Assembly: GCA_019279435.1 (NCBI GenBank)
Contig: JAAALK010000079.1
Coordinates: 66,536,330 to 66,600,329 of the forward strand
Origin: Zizania palustris
Lineage: Eukaryota > Streptophyta > Magnoliopsida > Poales > Poaceae
Direction of reading: 5' to 3'
DNA: 64,000 bases
Every line of letters begins with the position of its first letter. Positions within the stretch are counted from its first letter, which is position 1. Below, piece by piece: positions 11,838 through 20,875 of this stretch. The notes under the pieces are model-generated. The model saw only the letters and a program-made list of their open reading frames with translations. It did no database searches and was not told the origin of the DNA. Position numbers and translations under genes: made by a program.

Positions 11838-12587
11838 TCATCTTGCTTCGGATTCTCTCATTATCCTCAGCTTCTTGCAAGAACAGATGAACATCCTGCA
11901 AAGCAAGGGACAGATCGTTAGTCTCCTCTGCAGCTTGTGCACACAAGCTAGATATCAATCCATGTATATTCTTGCATGGTGTGGTACTTACTCCCAGGGC
12001 ACGTCGCCGGCGAGCATGAGGTCGCCGTCCTTGTCCTCGTAAGCGATGGCGAAGTGGCTGCCTGAGTCCGGCGAGGAGAAGCAGCCGAAGAGCTCGTCAA
12101 GCGCGTCCCTCAGCTCCCTGTATCCTCCGTACGTCCGCAGGTCGACCTTACGGAGGTAGGGCGCCCCGTCCATGCTCACCTTCACGTACAACCCTCCTGT
12201 CCCCTTCTTCTTCCCTTCCGTCTCGCCGCCCTTCGCCTTCGCCGACGACGACGACGACTGGAACGTGCTCTTCCTGTACGACCCCACCGGCGGCCACCCC
12301 ACCACCTGCATCCTGCACACACACGAAACAAACAGGTAAGATGGATGCAGAACGATCGAGCTGACGTTGCGCGTAGGATATGATGGATTCGGCCTTTGGT
12401 CGAGCACTCGAGCTAGAACTTACTTGGACGCCGGCGAGACGTCGTCGTCCAGGCAGCCGGCCGTCCCGGAGGCCTCGCTCTTCACCGTCGACGACGCAGC
12501 AGCAGGCCGCTTCTTCGCCGCGCCTTCACCGCCGCTGCCCGGCGGGCCGAGCCGCAGCTCCGCGTCGATGCTCCCCGCCATGGTCAT
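11838..12587 (-). CDS. Aux/IAA auxin-responsive repressor
   Basis: Aux/IAA proteins are nuclear repressors that bind ARF transcription factors and are degraded through SCF-TIR1 when auxin is present. Exons on the minus strand: 12587-12424, 12312-11992, 11895-11838 (543 bp, 180 aa), all joined in frame by GT-AG introns. Domain I near residues 7-17 is the EAR-type repression motif (AELRLGPPG). Domain II, the degron, follows the first junction: MQVVGWPPVGSYRK (about residues 56-69), matching the family core VGWPPV. The C-terminal PB1 part has the invariant Lys (LYVKVSMDGAPYLRKVDL), the acidic DKDGD motif and GDVPWE, and ends with MFICSCKKLRIMRESEAR. Translation could begin at the first ATG (MTMAGS) or two codons later. 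Short 180-aa members are normal in grasses. Everything needed for function appears intact; the exact orthologue was not determined. Confidence 0.93.
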
Positions 12588-12708
12588 CCCTCGCTCGCTC
12601 GCTCGAGGAGAAATGAGGAGCGCGTGAGAACGAGAGTTTGGCTCGCGTTCGCGTTGAACGAATTGAAGGCGTCGTCTTCTCTCTGGGTTTGGTTGCGTGC
12701 GTGGCTTG

Positions 12709-12716
12709 CTTATATA
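12709..12716 (-). promoter_or_regulatory. TATA box of the Aux/IAA gene
   Basis: The minus strand reads TATATAAG about 120 bp upstream of the first ATG, a spacing that leaves a 5' UTR of roughly 90 bp. Confidence 0.6.
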
Positions 12717-14757
12717 GATGCGTGACCTAGCTAGGTCACGTGACTGTGGGCCCAAGCTTCAGTGAGCTAATCTAGTATTTAAAACTATTATAAATTATAA
12801 TTTATTTAGACCATGGTTTTATATTATAAATTTTAAATTATAAAATTTATAAATGAATTACAATCTAGAAACCGAAAAACCGATAATTCACCTGTTATTT
12901 CTAAGAATTTAAAAATATTTAAATAAGTTGTATGGTTGTTTACGAGCTTTACAATTATGATAAACAGTGGATGAGCATATAAAAATTACTTAAATTATTT
13001 ATTATCTGGGTTTCTAGATTCTAAATATTAATTCGTTTCTAAATTCTATAGTTACTAAATTTTATAATTTAAAGAAATCAGACTATTCAAAGAGTAGGTG
13101 TGGCCGTGTGGGTGCTACAGCCTACAAGCTTCAGTGGACAGGGGTGAATGGTGACGGGTGTGGGCCGAAGGACTATGTGTCACGGCCCAGGCAGACAGGT
13201 GGGGCCGGAGGTGATGGACCCGGTCGGGTTGTCCTTGCGGTGGGCCCGGACATGTGGGCGGGACGCCGGTGGGCCAGGCCCACGCTGCCGTGCACTGCCG
13301 CACGCGGGGCTCACACGTGTCGCGACCTGGCCTGGTGCGCGTAGCTGGCACTCGTGGAGTCGCTGCTTTGGAACCTACATGTGTTGCCACGGAAGTTTTT
13401 CCTGAAATAATATTTTTTAAAAGAAAATTTTAAATTTGTAAGATGATTTGGAAGAATTACAAAAATAAGTACTAGTCGGTAGTTGAAGTGTCGATCAGTA
13501 CACGTCAGCTCTAATCGGCACTTCAATGGCCTACCGGATGTTGTTTCCTATTGGATTCTGCTACGTCAGAGTGTTTAGTGGGCTAACGTGGCATTCGGTG
13601 GACATACCTATTTCTGTATTTTTTTAAAATTACTATACAAATTTAATTTTTTAATATATATATATATATTTAAAAAAATCCTGTTGCCACACAATCCAAA
13701 TCGAACGTTTTTATATCAACAGCTTAGGTCTAAACGAACACAACAACGAACGATTGAGAGGAAATCGTCGAGTGAGGTCAAGTTAAGAGAAGCTAGCGGC
13801 GCAAGTACCATACGTGCATCGTGTGAACCGTCGGATCGGGACCGGTGATACCTACGCAATTAAGCACGTACGCACGCATGCATGTGAGTGCTTAGTTGGT
13901 CCAGCTCGCCAAGCACACGCGCGCAACCGACATGCATAGGCCCCGAGTGACAACCAACCAGAGCACCAAATTAGCTATAGCTATGCAGCTATCGTTGTTC
14001 GCACGGCGCCACGAGTGACAACCAACCAGAGCACCAAATTAGCCGGCGAGAGATGAGCCCACGTAATTGCCAAGGCGAAGCAGACACGCTTTAATTTCCT
14101 GTTCGGTTGGTGTCTGTCCCCTAAATCTAGAAGCTGAGGTAGCTAAAAAAATAAAGAAAATTTGCTATTGTAAGCTGATTTCTAAATTACATACAGTTCA
14201 GAGTTTACATGATAAAATAAACTTGGATTTTTTATTTTATGGATGAGAACATGGCTACGCGCGATTTTGGACAAATCATCCGCTCCTCCATGCGTGAGTG
14301 CGACTGTGCGATCGTGGAGGCGGAGCGAGTCACGGCGACCAGAGCCGGCCAAGAAGCTCGTGCAACACGGCACACGTTGCCATAAGGGAATGCAGGTCGT
14401 AGGCCCACGACCAGAAAAACCGGCCAGCTCGAGACGGGTAAAGCTGCAGAGAGTGGGCTGGACTCTGGAGCACACGAAGAACCTCGCATGCATATATAAA
14501 ATCCAAGAAAGAGCACATCGAAGAGATCAAACCACTGATACAGATCATACAAGTCAAAATAGATAGCTGGTTCAGATCGAAAGCATTCACTTCAAATTTC
14601 AAGAAATCTGATATCATTTTGATAGAAAGCATCAAACAACTCCACAAAGCAGGCTGCTGTTAGGCTAAACAAGCACATTATTTAGAAGCCGGCACGACGG
14701 CGGCATAGATATGATCAACTGATAAGTAGCAGCCCAACTTTGAAGAACTCCGAGTCT
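12717..14757. other. Intergenic: AT-rich block, GC-rich block, no gene
   Basis: Bases 12770-13090 are extremely AT-rich with many taaatt/ttataa words and may be an old MITE, but no clean ends were found. Bases 13100-13380 are GC-rich without a convincing reading frame. At about 13478-13536 a short imperfect hairpin (ggtagttgaagtgtcgat against its complement) is visible. Bases 14600-14757 belong to the duplicated GRP segment. Confidence 0.35.
13944..14043. repeat. 32-bp direct repeat, two copies 68 bp apart
   Basis: The word beginning CGAGTGACAACCAACC occurs at 13944-13975 and again at 14012-14043, identical over 32 bases. Copies of this kind usually come from local slippage or filler DNA at a break; no function is implied. 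Confidence 0.8.
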
Positions 14758-15117
14758 CTACTTGCTTCCATCGCCATGGTGGAGGTCCTGGAAGTAGCCC
14801 TGCGGGTTAGTCTCGAAGCCTGAGCGGGAGATGTAGCCGTCACCGCCTGGAGCCTTCATGAAGTCGTTCCCGCCACCGCCGGAACCTGACTTCCCCGCCG
14901 CACTGCCTCCTCCGTATCCGCCACCAGACTTGCCAGACCCGGAACACCCGGCGCCACCCTTCGAACCGCCTCCTCCGCCACCGCCGCTCCGGGACCCGCC
15001 GCCGCCGCCACCACCTCCTCCTTTCCCGCCGCCGCCACCTCCGCCTTTCCCACCACCACCTCCGCCGCCGCCGCCACCTTTCCCACCACCTCCCCCTCCT
15101 CCTCCCTTACCGCCCAT
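14758..15117 (-). CDS. Small glycine-rich protein, copy A
   Basis: An intronless 119-aa protein. Residues 1-60 are almost pure poly-Gly broken by Lys and Ser; about 60-85 is Gly/Ser with a single Cys. The C-terminal ~35 residues are non-repetitive: MKAPGGDGYISRSGFETNPQ then GYFQDLHHGDGSK. No signal peptide or membrane segment is visible, so this is not a classical secreted cell-wall GRP. The same tail appears in the neighbouring copy B while the Gly tracts differ, which implies that the tail is the constrained functional part. A TATA box lies ~100 bp upstream at 15215-15222. The function is unknown. The long Gly tract is an easily slipping coding repeat. The antisense proline-rich frame is a shadow. 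Confidence 0.8.
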   Translation of the reverse strand: MGGKGGGGGGGGKGGGGGGGGGGKGGGGGGGKGGGGGGGGGSRSGGGGGGGSKGGAGCSGSGKSGGGYGGGSAAGKSGSGGGGNDFMKAPGGDGYISRSGFETNPQGYFQDLHHGDGSK

Positions 15118-15214
15118 TTCTCTCGCTCACTCAGTGGACGAAGCAGCTATCTAAATTCTAAACAAACTCTTGTGCACCGCGTGATCGATGATGCGTCCAG
15201 CGGCCGGACGATCT

Positions 15215-15222
15215 GTTATATA
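15215..15222 (-). promoter_or_regulatory. TATA box of GRP copy A
   Basis: TATATAAC on the minus strand, inside a ~120-bp promoter block that is shared with copy B (see 16984-16991). Confidence 0.65.
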
Positions 15223-15419
15223 GAGGAGAATGAGCGGCGGACGTCCACGTACGGGAAAGAGGAAGCGGAAGAGCCGAAGAGGCATGCAGGCAGCAATCAA
15301 AGCCGCCTTGATGGCGACGCCTCGCGGAGCACGCCGGAGCCATGCAGCCATGCATGGCAATCGATGCACGTATATTACTCGGCTCAAATTAAACCCCGAA
15401 CGAAGTCGAAGAGTTCTTC

Positions 15420-16390
15420 AGTACCACTTGCAGCTGCTGCCACTGTTGCATACCTCAGTCTTCAAGACTGCAGAGCAGTTACAAACAGAACGGTACAACC
15501 AGCGTTCTACATTGCAAACTTAAAAGTTCAAACCCAAGAAAACCATGCAAGTACAGTCCAAACAGGAACAAAGATAAGCATTGTTTGTGGTTTTGTAGTG
15601 TTCATGCACGTTCCAGGTTCAAGTACTGTATGTACAGCAGGATGCAGCAACTGTAATGTTAAGCAATTGTACAGGTAGTTTTTGGTTCCATTGCATCAGT
15701 CTTGAAAATTCAGTTAGATATTGGCGCTAATTCACGGAGTAGCTACAGCCTGATGGGTCCAACCGTGGCCTCCAACGAGCAGCAACGAACGCAAGTAGGG
15801 TAGCTACAGGCTGAGCTGAGGTCTAGCTGGAGATACCGAACCAGCTATACTAAGATCATATCCGATGACAAATTTTCAAGATCTCAGTTGTAATCAAATA
15901 CGAAACTAACTTGAAAACTACATGAAAGTTCTGTTGTACTAAATAATTAAGATATTTAGAGGGTGTTTGGATAATATGATTAAATTTTAGTATCTGACAC
16001 ATCTAATGTTTCGATTCTATTATGGAGCATTAAAAGTAAACTATTACAAAACTCATCCATAATCACTAAATTATTCGTAAGAAAAATCTAATAAACTAAT
16101 TACGCCGTGATTTGACAATATAGTGCAGTGAACAATTTCTAATTATAAAATAATTATGCTTATTGAAGTGCTTTCGTAAATTATATTCCGAGTTTGCAAT
16201 TGTTTTTATAATTAGTTCACATTTAATTTTTCAAATTGATGTACAAACATCCAATGCGACTTAACTTTAATCCATGAAACCTTAAAAATAAGGCGTTTAG
16301 TATTCCGACAGCCAATCTCAGCTATGGAAGAAACGAATGTCACCAACAGCAGCCGCTCTCATGCATAACTACCTCAAGAATAATCAAGAG
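15420..16390. other. Spacer between the two GRP genes
   Basis: No gene supported. The spacer contains one MITE-like element (separate entry). It lies upstream of GRP copy A and downstream of copy B. Confidence 0.4.
15959..16254. mobile_element. Probable MITE (GGGTGTTTGGATA type)
   Basis: The segment opens with GAGGGTGTTTGGATAAT and closes with TGTACAAACATCCAAT, whose reverse complement starts ATTGGATGTTTGTAC. The outer ~12 bases are thus imperfectly inverted, and the interior is AT-rich, as in several grass MITE families. I could not fix the exact ends or a target duplication, so the superfamily is open. Confidence 0.5.
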
Positions 16391-16597
16391 CACAATGGAC
16401 AGATCATGGATAAACAGTGCATGACAAAATAACTTCAAATTATTCCAAGAACCCTCAATCCATTTTCGATAGAAGCAAAAGAACCTAACAACTCTGCCAA
16501 AGCAGGCTACCATTAGACAAGCAAGCACATTATTTAGAAGCCTTCATAGGCATGATCAACTGGGTGGCAGCAGCCCAACTTTGGAGACTCCACGTCT

Positions 16598-16888
16598 CTA
16601 CTTGCTTCCATCGCCATGGTGGAGGTCCTGGAAGTAACCCTTCGGATCGGACTCGAAGACGGGGCGGGGGATGACGCCGGCACCACCGGGAGCCTTCATC
16701 ATGTCGCTCACACCGCCGCCGGGGCCTGACTTACCGGCCACGCCGCCTCCAACGTTGCCACCGACTTGTCCGCCGCCTGGCTTGCCCGACCCTGCGCCCC
16801 CTCCAGCACCGCCGCTCTGGTTTCCTCCGCCGCCGCCAACGCCTACAGCTGCATTCCCAGCTCCGCCGACGCCTCCTTTGCTGCTCAT
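16598..16888 (-). CDS. Small glycine-rich protein, copy B
   Basis: An intronless 96-aa paralogue of the gene at 14758. The N-terminal two thirds is Gly-rich but much more mixed (Val, Ala, Asn, Gln interspersed) and lacks the long uninterrupted Gly runs. The C-terminus is the shared tail: MMKAPGGAGVIPRPVFESDP then KGYFQDLHHGDGSK. The last nine residues are identical to copy A. No signal peptide is evident. Gene, 3' flank (an identical run of about 20 bp ending tatttagaagcc) and promoter were copied together. Function unknown; the conserved tail is the best handle for a family search. Confidence 0.8.
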   Translation of the reverse strand: MSSKGGVGGAGNAAVGVGGGGGNQSGGAGGGAGSGKPGGGQVGGNVGGGVAGKSGPGGGVSDMMKAPGGAGVIPRPVFESDPKGYFQDLHHGDGSK

Positions 16889-16983
16889 TACTGATGAATC
16901 TCTCTTGCTCAGTCGATGAAGTAGCTAACTATACCTAACTCTTCTTCTCAACCGGGATGAAGCGTAGGACAGCCGGACGAGCT

Positions 16984-16991
16984 GTTATATA
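16984..16991 (-). promoter_or_regulatory. TATA box of GRP copy B
   Basis: TATATAAC on the minus strand, ~95 bp upstream of the start codon. The surrounding sequence and a block at 17025-17072 match the copy A promoter (15289-15336) almost base for base. Confidence 0.65.
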
Positions 16992-17439
16992 GAGGAGAAT
17001 GGCAGGCGGGCGTCCACCGGGAAGAGGCAGCAATCAAAGCCGCCTTGATGGCGACGCCTCGCGGAGCACGTCTGTATCGGAAGAGTTACCTGCACCAAAT
17101 CCCGAAGAGTTCTTCGGTAGCAATCCTTGGAATTTGAAAGTTTGAATTGGACTTTGACCAATACGACATACTCCGTATTTTGTTTCGAAAGAGATAACTA
17201 TTTAGTCCAAGTTTATTATAATTTGAAGTACGAATTATAAATTGGATTGTTATAATATAAATCTGAAACAAATTGGTCTTTAATCGGCTCCTCAATGTTT
17301 TCAATACATTATGGTGTAATTTTAAAGAACTAAATAAGAAAATTTTAAGAGGAGCTCTCCGGTGGATTATAACAAAAAAATCAACTGCAACAAATATGGA
17401 AAAAACTATGTTTTCACTTAAATAATTGTTTTTCGTCAG

Positions 17440-17880
17440 GTTTACTGTCTTTGGATCCTTCGACATGAAAAAACTCAATTTGATATAGTCCAAGATGCGG
17501 AGAGACTACAATGTTACATGGATGCTCGTGATTACAATTGTCTTGCTAGAAAAATCAATGAGTTTAGAGTTGTGCAGAAAAAAAAATCAGATATGGGTCA
17601 GTCTTGGCTTGGCAGTTCAGCTCCAAATGCAGAATTCACCAGTGACAGCCGTGACACAAGCCCAAAAGGATCACAGTTTGAAGAGGAGCCTGCACTGCAA
17701 GAGCAGGTGCCTATACAAGCAGAAAGGTTGCTGATGAGTCATAGTTCGAGGAGAGATCCTGAACACGTACATGTAGGAGATGCTGCATCAGAGGAAGCAG
17801 CCGTTGAGATACCACCGGTTGGAGAGCTCGCATCCGCACATGCAGTAGAGCATGCATCACGTTACACATTGAAACTCTAG
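17440..17880 (+). CDS. Unidentified exon-like ORF (fragment)
   Basis: A splice-acceptor-like TTTTCGTCAG precedes an open frame of 146 codons ending at TAG 17878-17880. It reads with real-protein composition at the start (KTQFDIVQDAERLQCYMDAR), then becomes hydrophilic, rich in Glu, Ser and Ala. An internal Met at 17518 could start a 120-aa protein. I do not recognise the family. No convincing upstream exon is visible between 17110 and 17437, and repeats follow directly, so it may be a gene fragment or part of an old transposon. It could also be an open frame by chance. Confidence 0.35.
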   Translation, partial: VYCLWILRHEKTQFDIVQDAERLQCYMDARDYNCLARKINEFRVVQKKKSDMGQSWLGSSAPNAEFTSDSRDTSPKGSQFEEEPALQEQVPIQAERLLMSHSSRRDPEHVHVGDAASEEAAVEIPPVGELASAHAVEHASRYTLKL

Positions 17881-18179
17881 AAGAATTGCCCTAGCTAATG
17901 GTGGCTGTATCTAGGGCTCCTGTGGACTATCGTGGAAAATGTGCTAGACAGGCCCAATATTCCTTAGCTAAAACGAAAATTTTCTATGAACTTGTCAGAT
18001 CTTTGGAGATATGTACGTTTTTGGTCTGCCGAGCAAGAAGACTTGTTCATCAGTATTTATAACAATATCAAGTTTTCTAGGAACGGATGGGGTGATTTGG
18101 ACAAAATCCACCAATCCAGAGAGTTTCGACATATGAAGAAAATGGCATGACGTTGGTCTTCATAAATTGATATCTACAA

Positions 18180-18782
18180 GGCTATTTACAGTTGTGGGTT
18201 TCGTAACATTTTTTCCTAGAAGTCTACATCAGATTTGCAACTGAATGAAATACTCTCGATCTCTCAGAGCATCCACAATGGTTGTCTCAAATAGCTAGCT
18301 GATGTGGAGCTGGGAGAAAAATAAAAATAATAATTTATCTCACACTAGTACTTGGTCCCACACGTAATACACTCAGTTTCTTGAATACGTGAAATCTACT
18401 ATCTATTAGATCATCACTAATTATTCTCTTTTTCTCCATATTTTTCATCCACGTAGGAAAGAGAGTGAATCTAACTAATGAAATAGCTTACCATTGGAGA
18501 TGCTCTCAGTGGAGAGTTTCATTTCACTATTTACTAGGCTAATCAATGTAATTAAATGCAATTAGCTCTCATGAAATATCTTCTCTCCGATGAAACATTT
18601 TGGCTTTCAGTGGATATTTCATTTGTTTCATCCGTCTTAGAAACAGGTTAGCATCATGTCATGGTGATGACACTACTTAATTCTCTTCTCTCATTAATTG
18701 AATGTCATGTTAGCAAAAAATCTGATGTGACATGATAATTAATACTATAAAACATTCTATGAAACTCACATTGTGAATAGCC
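18180..18782. mobile_element. MITE, GGCTATT(C/T)ACAG family, copy 1 (interrupted)
   Basis: It starts GGCTATTTACAGTTGTG and ends CACATTGTGAATAGCC, imperfect terminal inverted repeats. The interior resembles copy 2 at 18901. It is interrupted by another MITE at 18268-18504. The flanking trinucleotides (CAA and TAA) differ by one base, compatible with a decayed 3-bp target duplication of the Tourist/Harbinger type, but this is an inference. Confidence 0.65.
18268..18504. mobile_element. MITE nested inside MITE copy 1
   Basis: The 237-bp insert begins AGCATCCACAATGG and ends CCATTGGAGATGCT, imperfect inverted repeats of the GAGCATCTCCAATGG type found in grass MITEs. CTCAG flanks both sides (18263-18267 and 18505-18509) and is the likely target duplication. 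Copy 2 of the host MITE lacks this insert. Confidence 0.75.
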
Positions 18783-18900
18783 TAAGACAGTACTAACATG
18801 GAAAGATGGTCAAATAGTTCTTCTCCACTTACTACATAAATCCAAGTAAACCCTTGTTGACGTGGATGACTAGTAAGAACAAGAAAACTACTATCATTAA

Positions 18901-19244
18901 GGCTATTCACAGTGAGGGTTTCATGATATTAATTATCATGACACATCAGATTTTTTACTAACATGATATTAAATTAATAAGGAAAGAGAATGAAGCAGTG
19001 TCATCTCCATGACATAGTGCTAACCCGTTTCCAAGACGGATGAAACGAAATGAAACGCCTACTGTGAGCCAGATCGTTTCATCGGGGAGGGTATTTAATT
19101 CAGTTACAAATCATTTAATTACACTGGTTAGCCTAGGAAATAGTGAAATGAAACTCTTTATTGAGAGATGATATTTCATTCAATTACAAAGCTGACGTGA
19201 CTTTCTAGGAAACAGTGTTATAAAACTCACCACTGTGAATAGCC
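18901..19244. mobile_element. MITE, GGCTATTCACAG family, copy 2
   Basis: It starts GGCTATTCACAGTGAG and ends CACTGTGAATAGCC, a near-perfect inverted repeat of 12-14 bp. The interior (two diverged half-sites with tttcat and gaaacg words in inverted arrangement) matches copy 1 without its insert. Flanks TAA/TAG are consistent with a 3-bp duplication with one change. Confidence 0.7.
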
Positions 19245-19596
19245 TAGGGACAATAGTAGCATAAAAGTGGAGATAGATATGAAATCCACAAAGAGTACAA
19301 AATAATGATGAGGGAGCCTAAACAACCTCAGTGTAACAGAGCTATGTGTTGGATATACATGGGCTTGTCCCATTTTGATTTATTCAATAATACGTTAAAT
19401 GCAAAGGCCTACAATAATGCTACGGTGCACTAAAACTTTTAGTCCCATATTGAATGTTCACATGTCTTTTGCTCAACTTAAATAGATGGACTGATTGTGT
19501 GTCTATTGAGAAGTTGAGACAGGCTAAGGGCGTGCGCGGTGACGGTAATGGAACCGTGTTTTGCCACTGTGTCGCGCCACCCTAAAATACTGCGAT

Positions 19597-19895
19597 GACC
19601 GTTGGCCTTCCGTCTCCCCATTCATGAGAGAGCTTAATTGTGGAGACCGTTGGTCTTCCGTCTCCCCATTCATGAGAGAGCTTAATTGCGGAGACCGTTG
19701 GCCTTCCGTCTCCCTATTCATGAGAGATGACCGTTGGCCTTCCGTCTCCCCATTCATGAGAGAGCTTAACTGCGGAGACCGTTGGCCTTCCGTCTCCCTA
19801 TTCATGAGAGATGACCATTGGCCTTCCGTCTCCCTCTTCATGAACGAGCTTAATTGCGGTGACTGTTGGCTTTCCGTCTTCCTCTGCATGAGAGT
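19597..19895 (+). repeat. Minisatellite inside each 799-bp unit (36/48-bp modules)
   Basis: Seven modules start with gaccgttggccttccgtctc or a close variant. Long modules (48 bp) add gcttaattgcgga; short ones (~36 bp) end at atgagagat. The same array recurs at 20396-20694 and 21195-21493. It sits immediately upstream of the TATA box, a position where LTRs often carry enhancer-like repeats. Confidence 0.85.
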
Positions 19896-19903
19896 TATAT
19901 AAA
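19896..19903 (+). promoter_or_regulatory. LTR promoter TATA boxes (three copies)
   Basis: TATATAAA followed by a G run, repeated at 20695-20702 and 21494-21501. All point right, toward the DRIP2-like gene whose start codon is at 23172. Confidence 0.6.
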
Positions 19904-20875
19904 GGGGGCAGTAGCTGGACAGAACACTCATCTTTCTTTCTTCTTCCTTGCGTCGTTGCCTCAAACCAGCCCCGTCCCAACCTTCTGCGCGCACAGAGAG
20001 TTGGGAGAGCAGGCCTCCGAAGCCACGCCCGTGATCGAGACACAAGCCGGGTGTGCGGGCGATCAGGTTTTTGGAATGTTAGGAATTTAGGCATTTTCAT
20101 GTTAAATTTAATCCATAAATAGCATGCGATTATTATGACGACATAAATAGCAGTAGCTTGAAACATATTTATCATCACACACAAGATGATATAGTTAAAG
20201 AAATAGAGCACAAAGGTTGCTAGGATGTGTAAAACTTTTAGTCCCATATTGAATGTTCACATGTCTTTTGCTCAACTTAAATAGATGGACTGATTATGTG
20301 TCTATTGAGAAGTTGAGACAGACTAAGGGCGTGCGCGGCGACGGTAATGGAACCGTGTTTTGCCACTGTGTCGCGCCACCCTAAAATACTGCGATGACCG
20401 TTGGCCTTCCGTCTCCCCATTCATGAGAGAGCTTAATTGCGGAGACCGTTGGCCTTCCGTCTCCCCATTCATGAGAGAGCTTAATTGCGGAGACCGTTGG
20501 CCTTCCGTCTCCCTATTCATGAGAGATGACCGTTGGCCTTCCGTCTCCCCATTCATGAGAGAGCTTAACTGCGGAGACCGTTGGCCTTCCGTCTCCCTAT
20601 TCATGAGAGATGATCATTGGCCTTCCGTCTCCCTCTTTATGAACGAGCTTAATTGCGGTGACTGTTGGCTTTCCGTCTTCCTCTGCATGAGAGTTATATA
20701 AAGGGGGCAGTAGCTGGACAGAACACTCATCTTTCTTTCTTCTTCCTTGCGTCGTTGCCTCAAACCAGCCCCGTCCCAACCTTCTGCGCGCACAGAGAGT
20801 TGGGAGAGCAGGCCTCCGAAGCCACGCCCGTGATCGAGACACAAGCCGGGTGTGCGGGCGATCAGGTTTTTGGAA

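Larger units (their letters stand above)
14600..17110. repeat. Tandem segmental duplication carrying the GRP genes
   Basis: Segment A (about 14600-15420) and segment B (about 16390-17110) match in order: 3' flank, coding sequence, 5' UTR, TATA box and ~120 bp of upstream promoter. The longest identical stretch lies in the promoter (cagcaatcaaagccgccttg and following). Similarity fades beyond those limits. Confidence 0.75.

Noticed and set aside
14858..15154. Proline-rich plus-strand ORF
   Set aside because: Exact antisense of the poly-glycine GRP copy A (GGN codons read backwards as CCN). TATA box, start context and paralogue all support the minus strand.
19597..19895. CRISPR-like spacing of short repeats
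   Set aside because: Modules are contiguous, with no unique spacers, in a plant LTR.
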